From Mesorhizobium erdmanii USDA 3471 (lineage in GTDB: Bacteria > Pseudomonadota > Alphaproteobacteria > Rhizobiales > Rhizobiaceae): a stretch of 64,000 nucleotides of DNA. The stretch covers positions 280,185-344,184 of the forward strand of contig NZ_KI421455.1 of the NCBI RefSeq assembly GCF_000472705.1. The letters are read 5' to 3'. A program made the translations under genes and the position numbers. Shown piece by piece: positions 63,461 to 64,000 of the stretch (positions are counted from its first letter, which is position 1; every line of letters starts with the position of its first letter). A model generated the notes under the pieces. That model had not been told where the DNA came from. It worked only from the letters and a program-made list of their open reading frames with translations, and searched no databases.

Positions 63461-63486
63461 GGCGGCTCTGTTCGAGGCTAGCCGCC
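63461..63486 (+). terminator. hairpin after the second IalB gene
   Basis: GGCGGCT (63461-63467) pairs with AGCCGCC (63480-63486) across a 12-base loop, five bases past the stop codon. No clear T-run follows. Confidence 0.4.
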
Positions 63487-63553
63487 GTCGCCGAGCCGCT
63501 GGGATCGCCCGGCCAATCAGCGAGGCGGCAAAGGCGACGAGATGCAGCAATGG

Positions 63554-63605
63554 TGCGAAAGTTGGGCCGCCTTGCCTGTGGCAAGGCGGCTACCAGACTT
63601 TCGCA
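63554..63605. terminator. two-tier hairpin between convergent genes
   Basis: A perfect 10-bp stem GCCGCCTTGC/GCAAGGCGGC (63566-63575, 63581-63590) is nested inside a perfect 9-bp stem TGCGAAAGT/ACTTTCGCA (63554-63562, 63597-63605). It lies six bases past the minus-strand stop and serves as a likely bidirectional terminator. Confidence 0.6.
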
Positions 63606-63611
63606 CTCAGG

Positions 63612-64000
63612 CTAGGTCAGGATGAGTACGATCTTGAGCGTGTCCGGATCGACGATGACGATGCGACCATCCGCAAGCATGAAATATTCATAAGTTTCGT
63701 AAGCCGGGATGATCTTGACGATGCGAGCCGGCAAACGATGCAACCTTATCTTGTGGTTGCGGGGAACGTCGACGCCCACCGAGATGTCGAAATCGACTCT
63801 GGCCACCGGCTCGACCTTGGTCTCCCTGATCACATTGGTGATTTCAGTCTTCTGTTCGACCGTCACATTGGTGATGGAGGCGGTTGAAGTCTTGTCCTGT
63901 GAGGAGGCCTTGCCCTGGGCCTGCTGGTCCGTGGTGGCGCCGGCCTTACCCTGGGCTTGCTGATCGGTCTGGACCTTAGCCTTGCCCTGGGCCTGCTGGT
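63612..64000 (-). CDS. DUF1236-type protein with N-terminal 12-residue repeats (5' end outside window)
   Basis: The minus-strand frame is open from the window edge to a TAG at 63612, about 129 residues. The C-terminal part (RVDFDISVGVDVPRNHKIRL, then HRLPARIVKIIPAYETYEYF and DGRIVIVDPDTLKIVLIL) is a DUF1236 domain, common in exported rhizobial proteins. Before it are tandem repeats of QQAQGKA plus five residues (period 12 residues, 36 bp), at least three copies, continuing past the edge. The start and any signal peptide are not in the window. Confidence 0.8.
   Translation of the reverse strand, partial: QQAQGKAKVQTDQQAQGKAGATTDQQAQGKASSQDKTSTASITNVTVEQKTEITNVIRETKVEPVARVDFDISVGVDVPRNHKIRLHRLPARIVKIIPAYETYEYFMLADGRIVIVDPDTLKIVLILT

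Noticed and set aside
1..64000. tRNA, rRNA, insertion sequence, integrase, attachment site or replication origin
   Set aside because: None was seen: no cloverleaf or CCA-ended sequence, no transposase or recombinase motifs, and no iteron-like arrays.

Overview
The window is a GC-rich alphaproteobacterial chromosome segment, and the gene content (polyamine/opine-type ABC transporters, NasT/NasS-controlled nitrate assimilation, IalB-family exported proteins, a DUF1236 protein, Rhizobiales-type intergenic palindromes) points to Rhizobiales, most likely Mesorhizobium or a close relative. That placement comes from reading the proteins and was not tested by a search. There are no rRNA or tRNA genes, integrases, insertion sequences or CRISPR arrays visible; the window reads as chromosomal backbone with some accessory surface genes.

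Layout. 1-9797: a catabolic and uptake block with a truncated acetylpolyamine-amidohydrolase/HDAC-family gene, a TetR regulator, a YtcJ-type amidohydrolase, a complete four-gene spermidine/putrescine-type ABC importer (ATPase, two permeases, binding protein, then a textbook hairpin terminator), and two paralogous serine beta-lactamase-family hydrolases. 9926-14465: Tex, then a LysR regulator divergent from glutaryl-CoA dehydrogenase. 14741-21469: a transglutaminase-amidoligase (DUF2126), a fused circularly permuted ATP-grasp/alpha-E protein, and a second transglutaminase, which together form a predicted peptide-ligation system of unproven chemistry. 21617-24169: three overlapping glycosyltransferase genes. 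24245-25322: a frameshifted topoisomerase IB. 25421-27066: a YCII protein and an ECF sigma factor with a long C-terminal extension. 27265-28779: an ALDH7-type aminoadipate-semialdehyde dehydrogenase, which with GcdH suggests lysine catabolism through glutaryl-CoA. 29020-30929: two tandem paralogues of unknown function.

31403-39233 (minus strand) is an MdtABC-like RND efflux operon with two different pumps and one adaptor. 39348-50187 (minus strand) is a complete nitrate assimilation locus, nasT-nasS-nrtA-nrtB-nrtC-nirB-nirD-nasA. Its nasS-nrtA gap carries a strong sigma-54 -24/-12 promoter match, an IHF-like site, an NtrC-like dyad, and a transcribed leader with a hexaloop hairpin followed by a U-tract terminator. 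This is what NasT (ANTAR) antitermination under nitrogen control would require. 50308-53703 holds a small exported His-rich protein, an endonuclease/exonuclease/phosphatase-family protein, a cardiolipin-synthase-type phospholipase D and a small conserved-looking protein.

54069-64000 is a surface/secretome block: two AraC-type regulators, one of them little more than the DNA-binding domain, a 1731-residue trimeric autotransporter adhesin, and a run of four small exported or membrane-anchored proteins, two of them IalB family. A DUF1236 protein with 12-residue repeats runs off the right edge on the other strand. Three intergenic palindromes (20519, 42407, 51706) share a common core and look like copies of one dispersed repeat family.
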